Below, piece by piece: positions 1 to 13,700 of a stretch of DNA of 64,000 nt. The stretch's first letter is position 1; the number at the start of each line of letters is the position of its first letter. The DNA comes from Tipula vernalis. Lineage: Eukaryota; Arthropoda; Insecta; Diptera; Tipulidae. The position numbers were made by a program, and so were the translations under genes. The stretch covers positions 31,827,045 through 31,891,044 of the forward strand of contig OY282558.1 of NCBI GenBank assembly GCA_958295665.1, read 5' to 3'. The notes under the pieces are model-generated. The model searched no databases. It was not told the DNA's origin and saw only the letters and a list, made by a program, of their open reading frames with translations.

Positions 1-417
1 ATCTAAATGGTTTTTATTACTGCCTTCTGCAGATAACTTTTCTACATTTACTTCTTGATATGGTGAAACAAGTTTGATGTCGTTATTAAGCAAGCCAATT
101 GAACTTATAAATCTGTTTCTACATCTCAGAGGTAGTGATCTATCCCGATGTATTTTTTTCCATAGTCATTCGTATCGGTGGCAAATTAAACGTAATTCTT
201 CAATGGATGCGAGAGGCAACTGTAGAGTTAGTTGCTGTAACTCGAAAGTCCTATTATCACGAATAATGTCTAATAACTCTACTTCTAGAAATGGTTGATG
301 AAATCGAATGTTTAAGGTCTCTATTTCGCGAATAAATTCAGTCAATGACTCAGTAACACGGCGTTTTCGGGTTTCAATAAGTGATTCAGTGATACTAAAA
401 CGCTGAAGCAGTCTGTC
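1..417 (-). pseudogene. LTR-retrotransposon gag (capsid) remnant, truncated by window edge
   Basis: Read on the minus strand from about 417 down to 1, one frame is open for about 75 codons, hits a TGA after the residues CHRYE, and then continues open in the same frame to the window edge. The segment has the look of a retrotransposon capsid: RKRRVTESLTEFIREIE, then RFHQPFLEVELLDIIRDN, then ASIEELRLICHRYE. The spacing (basic patch, EFI helix, NxRxHQP, ELL-IIRxN) resembles Ty3/gypsy-type gag of insects, from family knowledge only. A stop or frameshift also precedes it. I infer a dead fragment whose rest lies left of the window. The exact superfamily is uncertain. Confidence 0.6.
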
Positions 418-1162
418 TCAGCCGGTTGTAGGATCGTATACTGGTTACTGTATAGATTTTGCGGAATTTATGTAATGGGAGTTTGCGGTCGATTTAAGTT
501 CCTAATGTTTTGTGGCAGATGTAAGTTGGGAATAGTTGAGTAATTTTAGTATAAAGGTTACCTTCTGGTACATTGGAGTAAAAAAGGAATGGTTGGTGGC
601 ACCGGAAAGTGATATTAATTCGAATAAACTTTTGGGCTTAACTCAAGATGAAATTAGTGTCGATTGTCTTGTTAAGGAAATTGACATGACTAATAGTCCG
701 TATTAGAAGGAATCTAATAATAATTTTGAGACTAGAAGCACACACAAATTTTAGTCATAAGTTGAGGTTGGAAATAAATTGTTGGCCAATTTTAATTTTA
801 ATTTTAGTTTAATCTATCACATTAAGTAAAGTGAATAAAAAGTAAATGTTTTTACTTGAATTTTCCAACATTTTGCTTAATAACTAATCAACTTCCTTAA
901 AAATAGAAATTCGTGTTAATTCGTCTGCTAACAAGAAATTTTCCAAAAATAAATTCAGAAAAAGCATTTCGTTTTTTATTCGCCCGGTACAGTACTTGCT
1001 ACTATTTATGAAGGTTTCAATTGATTGATTCAACTCTAGTTGCGACCTACATTAATAGACCAAAACTTAGATAGTCTCTAAATTATCTAAAATTATGACA
1101 CTTTTGTCTAGTTGCACAAAACAGGGCCAACCGCCAGTTAATAGTTATTTGTGTATCAAGAG

Positions 1163-1252
1163 CGCAAAGCGCCAGTTTGTCACGCGAGAAAGGAAATTGC
1201 TGGCCGACGGGACGGAGGCCAGCAACCTTTCGAGCGTGACAAACAACTTTGC
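1163..1252. repeat. GC-rich imperfect hairpin
   Basis: The left arm begins GCAAAG, contains TTTGTCACGCGAGAAAGG and ends GCTGGCC. The right arm begins GGCCAGC, contains CCTTTCGAGCGTGACAAAC and ends CTTTGC. The two are reverse complements with a few mismatches around a loop of about 10 nt. It is conspicuously GC-rich against its surroundings. Short open frames on both strands here are by-products of the palindrome. Confidence 0.75.
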
Positions 1253-1482
1253 GGACGTGTTTCACACTTTATTTTTCCTACAATCATTTTAAAAAATATA
1301 ATAAAAAGATAATTTTGTAGTAAAATTTACTATACTGACAATACGATTTTATTTTAGGACCGACATTTTGTTCAATCGAGTAGTCAAAGATTTTTTTTAT
1401 TTTTCATAAAGAAAAACAAAAATTTGGTTTGATGTTTTATACAAACATTAGTCTTTCTTTAAACATGCGTGCGGTTTCAAGT

Positions 1483-1517
1483 TTTGTCACACGTTTCTAA
1501 GAGAAACGTGTGACAAA
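1483..1517. repeat. Perfect 16-bp palindrome with 3-nt loop
   Basis: TTTGTCACACGTTTCT, a 3-nt spacer, then its exact reverse complement. The TTTGTCAC core is shared with the hairpin 230 bp to the left, so both may derive from one element family. A hairpin RNA or cruciform is possible; no function can be assigned. Confidence 0.8.
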
Positions 1518-1605
1518 GTAATTTGTTTATTAACTGTCAAAAAAACAGACACTTTGGGCTTTGAAAACAGAGAAAAAAAGCCTGCTTTTCACGGCGATTG
1601 TAGGA

Positions 1606-1792
1606 AAATAACATTTCCTCCCTTCCTTCTTTTATGGAATTGCGGTTTGTTTCATAGCACAAAATCAATGCAACTGATTAAATTTGTTGGGAGAATTAAA
1701 TATTTCTCTAACGATTTCGTTGAACTAAAGGACAAATATAATATGAAACAAACCGCAATTTCATAAAAGAAGAAAGAGAGAAAATGTTATTT
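1606..1792. mobile_element. Foldback/MITE-like element with 51-bp inverted arms
   Basis: Arms at 1606-1656 and 1742-1792 are near-perfect reverse complements (core TGCGGTTTGTTTCATA on the left, TATGAAACAAACCGCA on the right), around an 85-bp loop. There is no coding capacity. The length and structure fit a small non-autonomous inverted-repeat element. No target-site duplication could be settled by eye. Confidence 0.65.
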
Positions 1793-3946
1793 AATTGAGG
1801 GCTAGCGCTTTTTTGTGCAACTGGGTATTACTAGTTAAATTTTTAGTTTCTTTTTGAAATAATCGAAATTTAGAAGTCTTTATTGAATTTAACCATTTAT
1901 TAATCGGATCGGTTTTTTACTACTAGAGTTTTGAAATATTCCAAAAACTAATATTGGCTCTCACACAAATTTTAATGCAATTAAGCAATATAATATGTAC
2001 ATCTAACACTTTATTATTTTTAAGAAAGCGTGGCTAACATTTAATTTGTTTGACCCGACTCTGCAACCAGTAATAATATCACAATATTATTTTGTATAAA
2101 TGATCATTATTTGTTGCTAATTACTTTTATAAAATCGTGCTTTATCCAAAGAATAAGTGAAAGTCAAATCATTTTTCTAATCGCTGCTTATTTCCTTGAT
2201 ATTGATACAGTAATAGACGTAATCAATTCAAGCAAAATTATTCCGCTTTTATGTCATGTACTATTGACTCAAAATCATCGCTTCTTTAATATGTGTGTGT
2301 ACCGTAATATACTTCCGAACTAATATCGGTTATACAATAAATATTATTCCCTGGAGCTAATTATACAATTTATACCGCACCTCTTTTATCACATGTGGCC
2401 GATGATCAATAACCTAAATAACTCTGGGATATTATAATAACTCAATCAAATATTGTAATGACCATTCATAAACAATAACTCTAAGCTCTATTGAACGTGA
2501 CTTAGTTATGATTATATAATCTTCACTTAAAATAGCTTTTGTCTTGTCATAACGATATTGTTACGATTTAACCAACTAAAAATCTTTGGGGTTTCCTTGA
2601 ATTTGCTCGTTAAAATGGTACAACATAATCAACTCTGTATAATATAAAGCTGCATGCGGCCACATTTTAATGGTTTCTTTTGTACTGTTTGTCTTAATGT
2701 TATTTTAATAAATTAGATCAATATTTTATATATAAGTTGTTTTGATTTACTCGTACTTTCTAAGAAATTATTGAAAAGTGAAATTAAACATTTTTTTTTA
2801 ATGAATGACTTGGTGGTTTTTCATATTTTAATGATTTGTATATACCAAGATATGTATTTTGTGACGTAAAGTGTGCAATTTTGTTTGCAACACGAATTAG
2901 GTCAGTTCAGGTGATTGAAAATGAATTTTAGTTTTGAGATACTTCCGTATAATTTATTTCGATTGCAGATTAGTAAAAGATATGCAAACAAAAGAACACA
3001 ATTGCTTAACCGCGCGCGCATTGTATAAATAATAGAATATAACAATGCTGTATTCATACCTCGTCTCCTATTCATGTCATGGACCTTTTTGTTAAAAAAT
3101 AAATTTTGTAATTAAATTATTATTATTTAATTAAATAATAAAATATGTAAATAAACATTTTAATTAATTTATGTATAATCTTGCTATCCATATTGTATCC
3201 AAATAACAAGAAATACATTTCAATATATTGTATATAAAAACGGAAGAAGTTTTATTTTACTCGACCATGACTTATCCGTAAACAAATGGCTAAATCGTAA
3301 ATTAATCGTGTGTGATTACGGTTTGTTTGTTTAATGCATATTGTAATTAAAATTTGTAATTGTGAAATATGAGTAGCTTAATTTGAATATTGTACGAGAT
3401 AATTTTCTATATACAGGGTTTAATAATCCCGCCGAATTTAAATTTTTAAGCTCACGATTTCAACGAACATACAATTTTGATTGACATTCTACGATAAATG
3501 TACCTCAAAGAGGAGCTGCAAAAAGTTTTTCTTAACTGTGAAATTTATCTCTTAAAGACAATAGACGTTTCTTTTTTGATCATTTAATCTGGCATGCATA
3601 AACATATTTGTAATTATTTTCATAATCGTGAACGTCTTCTCCATAAGCATTATATTGATATCATTACATATCATTAAACGAATGTTGAAAGTTTCCACAT
3701 TGCTTGCATACATTCGATATTGCAATTATTTTCTATATCGACAAAAACGTGTTGAATCTAATCCGAATTTCCTGATTTACACAAATCACCAGCTAAATTA
3801 ATTATCCACTGGGTTATTATTCACAATTAATTTCCGTGCTAAATTTGAATGATTTACGGTTAAATTGTAGAGAAATTCTGTTAATTGCAAATTGCAACAA
3901 TTTATCAAACTGCAATAAACCCAAATTCTTTATTATTTATTCACAG

Positions 3947-4727
3947 ATTATGTCACAGCACAAACAAAACGATCTTCTCGATCGGGTGGCCTACAAACAG
4001 GTTCACAAACCGGTCCAACAGCACGTTCATTGGGATCAAATCCAAAATCATCAACATCGTCATTAGTAGATTTTGATTGTCCAGAAGAGTTTGGATATTT
4101 TCCACATCCAAATGATTGCACACAGTACTATGTTTGTGTATTTGGCGGTGCCCTCTTGGAAAGCTGTACTGGTGGCTTAATGTATAGTCACGAGCTACAA
4201 ACATGTGATTGGCCGAGAAATGTTGGTTGCGAGATTAGCGAGAGTGACGGACCACGACCACCTCCACCACCAAGACAACAACAATTATCAAGTAGAGTTC
4301 GATTCTCATCATTGCCATCCGAATCTCAATCACAACCGTTACGTGCTCGTGAAGATTACAGACAAGCACCACAACCGCAACAACCAACAGCACAAGCTCA
4401 ATTTCGCACATTACCACCACCGCCGGAACCATTACGTATAGCACCCAATCCTGTGATTACATCTCGCGGTCAACCTCGTCACTTGGAAGAAGAACGCCAA
4501 GAAAGCGATATAGCCAAATTGTATGCTGAAACTCATGAAACTCTACCACCAATAGAAGAAGAGGAGTCGGACAGACAACAGCGAGTATATCGTGGCCAAC
4601 CAAGCACAGTTGGACAAGTACAACGTGATCGCGATGGTTTACTTCAACAACAAAGTTTTAACGCAATCCCACAAACCCAAGGGAAATTGGGTTCTTTCTC
4701 TTATACCGCCCAACCTCAGCAATTCAG
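3947..4727 (+). CDS. Cda5: Cda5 exon with peritrophin-A (CBM14) chitin-binding domain
   Basis: The acceptor is TTCACAG and the donor CAG|GTAACA. The frame is open from the acceptor, giving a Ser/Thr/Gln-rich lead of about 40 residues before the domain. The domain has six cysteines in the expected spacing: DFDCPEEFGYFPHPNDC, then YYVC, LESC, QTC and NVGC. It is followed by a Pro/Gln-rich tail. The domain should anchor the enzyme to chitin. The exon starts mid-codon (two bases of a codon) and ends with two bases of the next. Confidence 0.88.
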
Positions 4728-7700
4728 GTAACAATTTTTGATTAATTTCCATAGATTTTCACGCGAATTTTATTTTCTTCTATTATGTATATGTAATTTT
4801 TGTAGTGATCAAAATTTACAAGACTTAGACTCGTCAAATCGAACGCTAGACCGAAAAAAACGTGACACAAATGAACAAACCGAAGAAGTGACTGAGTATG
4901 TAGTGGTTGACGATTCGACAGAAAAATCACCGGATGGTACAAAACGGAAACGATCAAACGATGAAGAAGACTATGAAAATTACGAGTATGATGAGGCAAC
5001 AAAACGACTTGAGACACTTGAAATACAAAGAACACCTAGACAATTAAGACCACTGCCGCACTTTCAACCAATCTCATGGCAATTCGAAACCTATAATCCA
5101 TCAACTCAAACGCGCCCCAGTCAACAAATATTTAAACCCAGCCTTCAAATAAATGAAAATTATAATCCATTACTGACTGGAGTGAGCCAATATTACAAAC
5201 CTGGGAACCAATTTATTGGCCATTCGGGGTCAAATGTGTTTAATATCGTGAATGGTAAGAGTACGTCGATCACACGGAATAATAAAGAATCACGTCAAAA
5301 TTATAAGCCTACACCAAAATCAATCCCTGTGTACTATGGTCCAAGCGGTAGCGCATACACAATTCAACCGAATCCAAAACGGGTGCCATCGTCAACAGCA
5401 GAGCCCGAGAACTTTTCTTATTTCCACCTTGGAAATAATATTAAGGCACCAAAGCAAAATCAATACTTACAGCAACATTCAACACCAAAGAATCCATTTT
5501 TACCTTATAGTACGGTTGGAGGTTTTTACAATAACCAACCAGTAACAAAACCAACACCAACGGATCCTTACAGTTCACTTTACCATATTGGTGATGTATT
5601 CGGCGATATAAATTATAATCAAAAACCTGTGATTTCAGCCCAACCGCCATCAAAGTTACCATCGTATTTAAATCCGAACAGTTTTATTAGTTATGTGCCG
5701 AATTTTGTGATACCAAATAATTTGTATCCCGTACCATCAAATGCGCCTCCGACTCGTAAAACAACAACGAGCACGACTACTACAACCACAACTACTACGA
5801 CGACCACACCAAAACCAAAAGCAATACCTAAACCAAATTATAATTTGCATTCCGATAATTTCTTCGTACAACATTTGAATAATTTCAAGCAACCACAGCA
5901 ATCCTCCATTTTTACATACCATATTGGAAGTGAAAATCAAAATCCACCCTCAAGTTTTTATTCCACTGGATCAAATTTGGCATCATCACAAACTACCACC
6001 AGACCTTACTATCAAAATACGAATGCAAATCAACAACAAAAAGAACCGAATTTATTCTCAAACTTAAATTTTGATTTTGACAAATTCGCAAATGGTCCGG
6101 CTAATTCGAACGGAGATCCAAATTTTATGGATAAACTCGAAAAAATTCGTAACGAAACAAAAGTTAACAAGACAAAATTGTACAGTAGCCATTATTTAAG
6201 TACAGCGCCACCATTTCGAACAACAAGTCATAATGAACAAGATGAGTATTATGAATATGATGATGAACAGACAACATCGACGAAAACAACAACAAAAGCT
6301 CGAGTGAACATTAAGAGTTCAACCGCAATTCCATTGAGTAATGAAAGTGATGATGACGATTACTATTATGATGATGACGATGAGGTACCAGACAATGATT
6401 ATATATTACCACAAAATAAATCAAAATTCATGCCGATGACTGAAACAATGGCACCCAAACCACTAATTTATTTTGTTTCGACCACACCCACCCCATTTAC
6501 TCGTAAACCAACTCCACCAAGCACAATAGTTCCACCAATAATTGATTTCCCAGACGAAGATAATATCTTCAAACAAATTAAACCGATTACGAATGTCCCA
6601 CGTTATCTGAATAAATCAACATCGAGGCCATATACGATACGACAACGCATACGACTAAGCTCAACGACACCCTCGCTAGAACTGAACAATTTAAAAATTG
6701 AAACATCAACCACATCATCGACTAGAATAACACCAACGACACGAAAAGTTTATACGATTAAACCACAACGTAGCCGTGGACAACCTAAATGGAAAACGAC
6801 TAAACGACCAGACAAATATAATTTGGAACTTGACGAAAAATTACCGAACAGGTATTTAAGCGTTTAATTACTATTTTATTTACTATTACTAATTATTGCG
6901 TGTAAGTACTGTACAGATCTACTAAATGACTAGGTTTATTATGTTCAGTGTATATTGATTGTAAAGAGTTCTGGTCCAAAAACCGTAAAATATTGAAACT
7001 AAATCAATCTAATCTACCCCATTTAGAGTTGAGTCATCATCACAAACACCTGTTTCGTATAATCAGCCACAAAGACAACAAGTTCAAAACCAAAACAACC
7101 GCAACTATTATAACACCACAACTGCCCAAGGGTATAGTGAACCACAACAATACGATAACTACTATTCAATTTACGACGATGATGTTGAATTGTACCGAGA
7201 TGTTGGTATGTATTCATAGTGATGCAGCATATTTATGTAGATGTTAAATGTGATTTGATTTTATGTATAGATTATAGTCAACAATACAGTACATTAAAAC
7301 CTGCAAATAAGCAATCAACATATAGAACACCAACCACAACCACAAATGCTCCGGTTCCACAACGTGAATCATATTACATTCAACAAAAGCCACAGTATGA
7401 AAGACAGCCACAGACTCAATCACCACCCCAACCAGCTCCAACACAACAAATCTATACAGAGGACTACACCGATGATGAGTTGATTGCTCAGGTAAAACAA
7501 GCTTTAAGGTAGGCATTTAAATTGAGCTAACCTCATAAACACGTTTAACTTATAGATCGAAGAGGACAGTCCGTACAACATCCGCGGAACACAAAATCAA
7601 ATAAGGTAACAAATTTTATATATTTTTAAATAGCATCTTATATGTGTATTAGTATAAATCGTTTAATTTATTGAAACATATAATATATATTCATAACACA

Positions 7701-10700
7701 AACATCATAACTTTGTCCGTTTGTACTTTTGTAAATATTTCTAAATGTTTGTCTTAAAAAATTTACAAAAAATTTGATAAACTCTAACAGGGGAGATAGA
7801 AACGATTTAAATTCAATTTCTGACCGCCCATTGGTAACATCAACTTATCGTAAACCACAACAATATCCAACAACACCACGTTTTGTATCTACAACACAAG
7901 AACAATATACATATCCTGTAACAACACCAAGAACTACTACTACCACAACAACGACCACTACTACTACTACTACGCCACCACCTACAACAACACAATATCC
8001 AACAAGGTACTACAAACAATTTTTTTCGTTTGTTAAATTTCCTAAGTGCTATAGGAACATTTTAGTAGACTTTTTTTTGTTTTTAGAGCTTTTTTTTTTG
8101 TGTGTCAAAGTGATCTGCTTAGTATATGTTGTTGATATAAGAATTGCTTATTATAAGTTAAATTTATTTTGGTATTATCATTAATTTGCTTATAACAATA
8201 ATAGTTGGACGCCGCACTTGCTGAAACACTTTACTAATGATTATGTAAGCTTTTGATGAAATGCACATTGTTGTACACAAATTTTTGTACTAAACTCAGA
8301 TTTAAAATCCATTCTTAAAAAATTTTGATTTGATCGAAGGCAAATTATTGATAACACTAAAAAAAATTGTAATTAACAGGCAAACGATTCTTATGAACAC
8401 ATTGTGCACAAAAATTTTGTAAATTTTGTAAAATTCATCTAATCTCATCAAACGAATGCCGTTACCGATATAAAATTGGCATTACTGTGATTAACCAAAA
8501 ATGTAATCATTTATTATTTGTGGTATCTTGTATTAGTTACGTTAGTTAGAATATAGCTAGAGTTGTCCAGACATACTCATAAATAAATTAATTAACAAAT
8601 CACACATTTTACAATAATTATTAACAATTATTTATATTTTAATTTAAAAATTCGGCTAAATCCAAATTATTTAGTTAGTAAATGCGCACTTAAATGTGAT
8701 AAGCTTTTTGTCTTTTTTTTTCAAATTTAATTAAAAGTATTCTCCAAAACGAATATAGCGAATATTTTTAATCCATCAACAGATCAGCACACACTTCTGA
8801 TGGTATCAACAATAAAAAGACGCCTAAATCATTTATATTAACACTTACGGCACGCGCGGCTCCTCAATCAATCAAATCCTTTCAATTCGATCCAACAAAA
8901 CCCAATCAAACTCTAAACTCTAATTCCCAACTAGACAACAGTAGTGAAGAATTAGTTGAAAATGCTGATATAATAACCCTAAATCCTAATCCAGATCCTT
9001 CAACCACTACACCAATACCAAATCGTAATCATAGCTTAGTAGCGACAACAGATACAGACAACAAAAATTCAACAACACAACAAAAATCACGTATTATAAC
9101 ATTAGGCACTGGTTTCAATTTTAACTCACGAAATCATAATCGTAATTTTATCTCATTCAATGATTTTAGTGAATTAGATAATAAGACTAACAACAGTAAT
9201 AGTACAAGTGAAAATAAAAAATTTGTTGATTTTATTGTTTCTGATGTAAAACCACAAAGTTTCCAACCACCATCATCAACAACACCATTACCACCACCAA
9301 ATCGTTTCCATAAAAATCCATCAAACATCGAATTAACATCTGATCAATTACCAAATTCGATTAATAAAACAATTACATTGACATTAACATCTGGTTTAAC
9401 AGCTGGATCAATTCCAGTCTCGACTAGCAGAAATAGTAGTGGCACCATCACTAAAGGTCGGGCGGAAGTGTATCCGTTATATTTTAAGCCACGAACAGAA
9501 AATACAACAAAACGCGAAATTTATCAACAACCACAAGAATTTCAGTTGCCCCGAGATAAATATACGGTAACTTTAAGTCCCGTGACATACGATATCGATG
9601 ATTATGAGCCAACTACATATCAACCTCGAAATAGTAATTGGAAATTACAATTACCTCGAATCCCAGAACCATTTAGTGTTCCAGTTTCTAATTCCGTTGA
9701 ACAAGTAGCCGCGCCCGATGACGATAGTGAAAAAAGCGACTCATTTTTAAGTTATAATCGTAAACCATATTCTAGTTTTGTATTCCGATCGACCACACCC
9801 ACCCCTAGTATTAGCACAACCGTGGATATTAACTCTGAGCATAGAGCATTTTTAGGTCAGGTCCTCTCAAAATTATCGAATCTAAAAACTACAAGTAAAG
9901 GGTTTCAATACCGTAATCGTGATTTTGATGTACCAACAACAACTGAATCTGTAGCAGAAGCGCTATCCACAACTGAACCTCTTTTGCGGTATACAACGCG
10001 AGGCCTAGTATTCAAAGAATCGATCACAAAAAGTTACGAAATTACAACGGAAAAACCGATTATATCGCCGTACAAAAGCCTCGAAAGTTTGTTGAGCGAG
10101 AATGAAAAGAAACCAACATCTTTTAAAAGTATTATTAACAACCCGACAACATTATCCCCACCACTTACAACCATGACAACGATGGCATATCGTACATTTC
10201 CATCAACACAAAATTATTTTAGAAATTTTTCTAGTTATCGTACAACTGTACCACCCGCAACTACAACGCCATTTAGAAGTTACTTTTTAATTACGGCCCC
10301 ACCAAAGAAAAACATCACCTCCACGACGACGGAGCGGACTACTAAGATACCGTTTACCGAGATTATAACGCCCACGACTACAGCAAGTACTAGCACAACG
10401 CCAAAACTGACTACAACCGGTACAACAACAACAACAACTACTACTACTACCACTATGGAAATTCCTACCACTGCACGTACAGCAACAACTACAACAACAA
10501 AGACAGAACTACCAAATACCGAAGAGTCTAAACCATCAACCGAATTTCATTACCGTGGTAGATTCCGACCAACACTAACGACAGAAAATGATGAACCAGT
10601 TACATATCAATTGAGGCGCCATCGTTTCTATTCAAGACCGACAACAGAATCACAATCGACCGATTCTTTTACTCCATATCGCCGCAAAATATTACGAGGC

Positions 10701-13700
10701 CGTTACTCGACCACGACACTACCAACAAAACCAAAAGAACGTGAACAATTATTCAAACAAATCACAAATGATCAATTTGATTTCCAATCATCGTCATCAT
10801 TATCATCGTTACGACCAACCCCATTACCATTGGTATCAAATCCGACTACCACATACAAAACATTCCGAACACCTCAACCATCATTAAAATACAAAACTTA
10901 TCCCAATGATGATGGTGATGTTGATGATAATGATGATGATGATCAAAATGGTGATGACCATCAAGACGATGTAAAAGTTGTTGAGTTAAAAAATGAAAAT
11001 ATAAAATCACGATATCATTACGATACAGACGAACGAATTGAAGAGCGTAAAAGATTCCGGGCTACAATGGAAATGCCAGAAATCAATGTTCCAACAGAAA
11101 AAGAAATGATTTTATATAAAGAGCTAAGTGAAATGGATGATAATGATGATGATATCGATGATATCGAAGAGATGGGAATAATCGATGAGGTTAATTTTGA
11201 AACAACGACATTGACTAGAATACCAACAACAAGTACGACAAGTACGACGACAACCACAACAACAACAACAACAACAGAAAAACCAACGACGACGACGACA
11301 AAAAGAAGTACAACAACGACAGAAACACCGATTACGACGACGACAACAACAACTGAAAATCCGACAACACCGAGTACGACCGAACGGATAATTCCTTCTA
11401 CTTCAACACAAAATCCTAGAGTGATTCTCCCGCCGCGTGTTTCCCGTATAAACAATGCCATCAAAACAACAATCGCAGCTGCATTACCCGGCCGGACTTC
11501 ATCTCCATCATTATCATCATCATCGTTGTCGTCGTCTGGTTTGAAATGTACGGATAATTCACCGAATGCAAAATGCAACGAAATTCCATCGAGGTACAGC
11601 ACAAAAAAAAAACACAAAATTTACCTTGTACAGCAACGTACAAACAATTTAATCTAATTATTTACTTCTTTATGCTGCTAACGAAATTTTTCCGTGGCTG
11701 ATTATTTAATTTCTTTTTTAATTTAATTTCTAATTTTCATTTACCTTTTTTTTAATTTTTTTTTTTAATATCATATACCTATATCCATATCACTTGGAAT
11801 AAAATGAGTTAAACAAACACGCATTAAAATAAAAAAGATAAATTCGCACAAAACTAAAAAAATTATAAAATGCATGGAACTCAAATTATGTTACGATGAG
11901 TTAACCCAATATATGCACCGTAGTTTTTAGATAGACAAAAAATAAAGTTTTGTATAGGTCACAAAATGCATGCGGCATAATTAAAAAGGATATAAATCAG
12001 AACCTGGTTAGACTTTATAAATACCAATAGATTGTGATACGATGACAATTTAAGATATACACATTAATGACGAACGTTTTGAGAGCCTGCGCAAATTTAG
12101 TAAAAGCTCTATGTCAATTTATATATTGATAGCCTAGTTCCATCCTTCATCCATCTTTAACAATTATCCTTTATAATTTTAAAACAAAAAAAAAAAAACA
12201 CAGACATTTGACTTACTTCATACTAATCTTTTGCACTCTACTAAAATTAAGTACACCCGGAATTTGTATTAGCACTTTGACATTTTATTTATTTATTTCA
12301 GGTTTAGTGTATTTGTCCCTTAGCATCTACACAGACAATTCGATCTAAATATCGATTAGGGGTGCCACATTGCATGTTTGCGTCATAGCTAAAAAGTTAG
12401 TTTAGAAGAATTAGCGTCAAATTTCTGATCCGTAAGAGTATACGGCTATTCGGATTTTTCAATACATACATAAATACGCAAATCAAAATTGTTTTTGGTT
12501 TATGTCCCGGTTATGTCACCAATCTGTATCTTATTTTCGATTAAAAAATCTCCAATAATTTTTGGGGTTTTCGTTCGTTTCCATGCAACAATTTTTATTC
12601 GCTGTTTAAATAGAGAAAAAGCAATTTAAAATGTGCATGCAAGTGGTTTTATTCGACCAAAACCTTGTTTTAGCAATATTTAGAGTTAAGGTGCTATTCC
12701 ACTTGACTAAATTGACTGATAGTAAAATTAAAGGAAGACAAAAATATACATTTGCTGGATGGGCGAATGAAACAAAAACCCTACTCAGTCAAAAAATATT
12801 TGTGTCTGTAGTAGTGTGACTGCAATAAAAAGTATCAAATTGAGGACATTTTATAGCAGTCACACTAACACAAATGCATAAAATTCGCAATATGATGAGA
12901 AATATTTCCCGCACACTAATTATTTTATGGTTATAATATTTTTATACCGCTTCTCCTTAAAATTTTACTTTAAAAAGTAAAACTAAAAAACACATGACGT
13001 TTTTTTGGTAGAGATTTGTTTAATTTTTACGGAAAATATACTAAAAAAGACAATTCTGATATGAGTATTAATAATATTTAATTTTTTAGATAATTTTGAG
13101 ATGTATAACTAACCGAATTAATAGTAATATCTAGTTTTTGTTAATAATTATTGATTATGTTTTTGTGTGCTGTCAAAATTTCTCCTGAAAATTTTGCTAT
13201 AAACAAAAAAAACTTTGTCTCTGTCTATTACATAGAGTTTCGAACTTTTTTCTCGTTTCCTCATTTTTTACTATCAGTCAATTTTTCTAGTGGAATAGCA
13301 CCTTTACTCGTATGTAGAAGCTATACTTTGTCATTGTGACTTTAGTTTAATATTCATTATCAATATTTAAACAAAGCACTGAAGTTTAAAATGATGAAGT
13401 GATCAAAAACCAAAATAGTTGATCAACAAATCAAAATTTTAAATTCGATGTAATAAAATGTACCGGCATCTCAGCTCTTTACAAATTTCGAATAATATTG
13501 AAAAACACAATTATTCACAACAAATTTCGATTTTACCCAAAAAACTTCGAATAAATTTAGAATCCTACAATAATCTTATAAAATTAAGAAATTACTAAGA
13601 ATCTCGAATTACTTCATGTGAGACCTTCGGGAAATGTAGATTAATCCAAAAATCTTAAAATCTAGAATTTCGAAAATCTTATTTCGGTAAGATCAAGTTT

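Larger units (their letters stand above)
418..3946. other. Non-coding stretch upstream of the first visible Cda5 exon
   Basis: Apart from three hairpin repeats (listed separately) I see no supported gene. Short open frames are not conserved-looking and lack splice continuity. The first visible Cda5 exon opens with a splice acceptor and needs one base from an upstream exon, so this stretch is intronic or 5' flank of Cda5. I could not identify a signal-peptide exon in it. Confidence 0.55.

Noticed and set aside
1083..1292. Overlapping 60- and 65-codon frames on opposite strands
   Set aside because: Produced by the GC-rich hairpin at 1163-1252, which lacks stop codons on both strands.
11018..11617. 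199-codon Val-rich minus-strand frame
   Set aside because: Antisense shadow of the ACN (Thr) repeats of the Cda5 linker exon.
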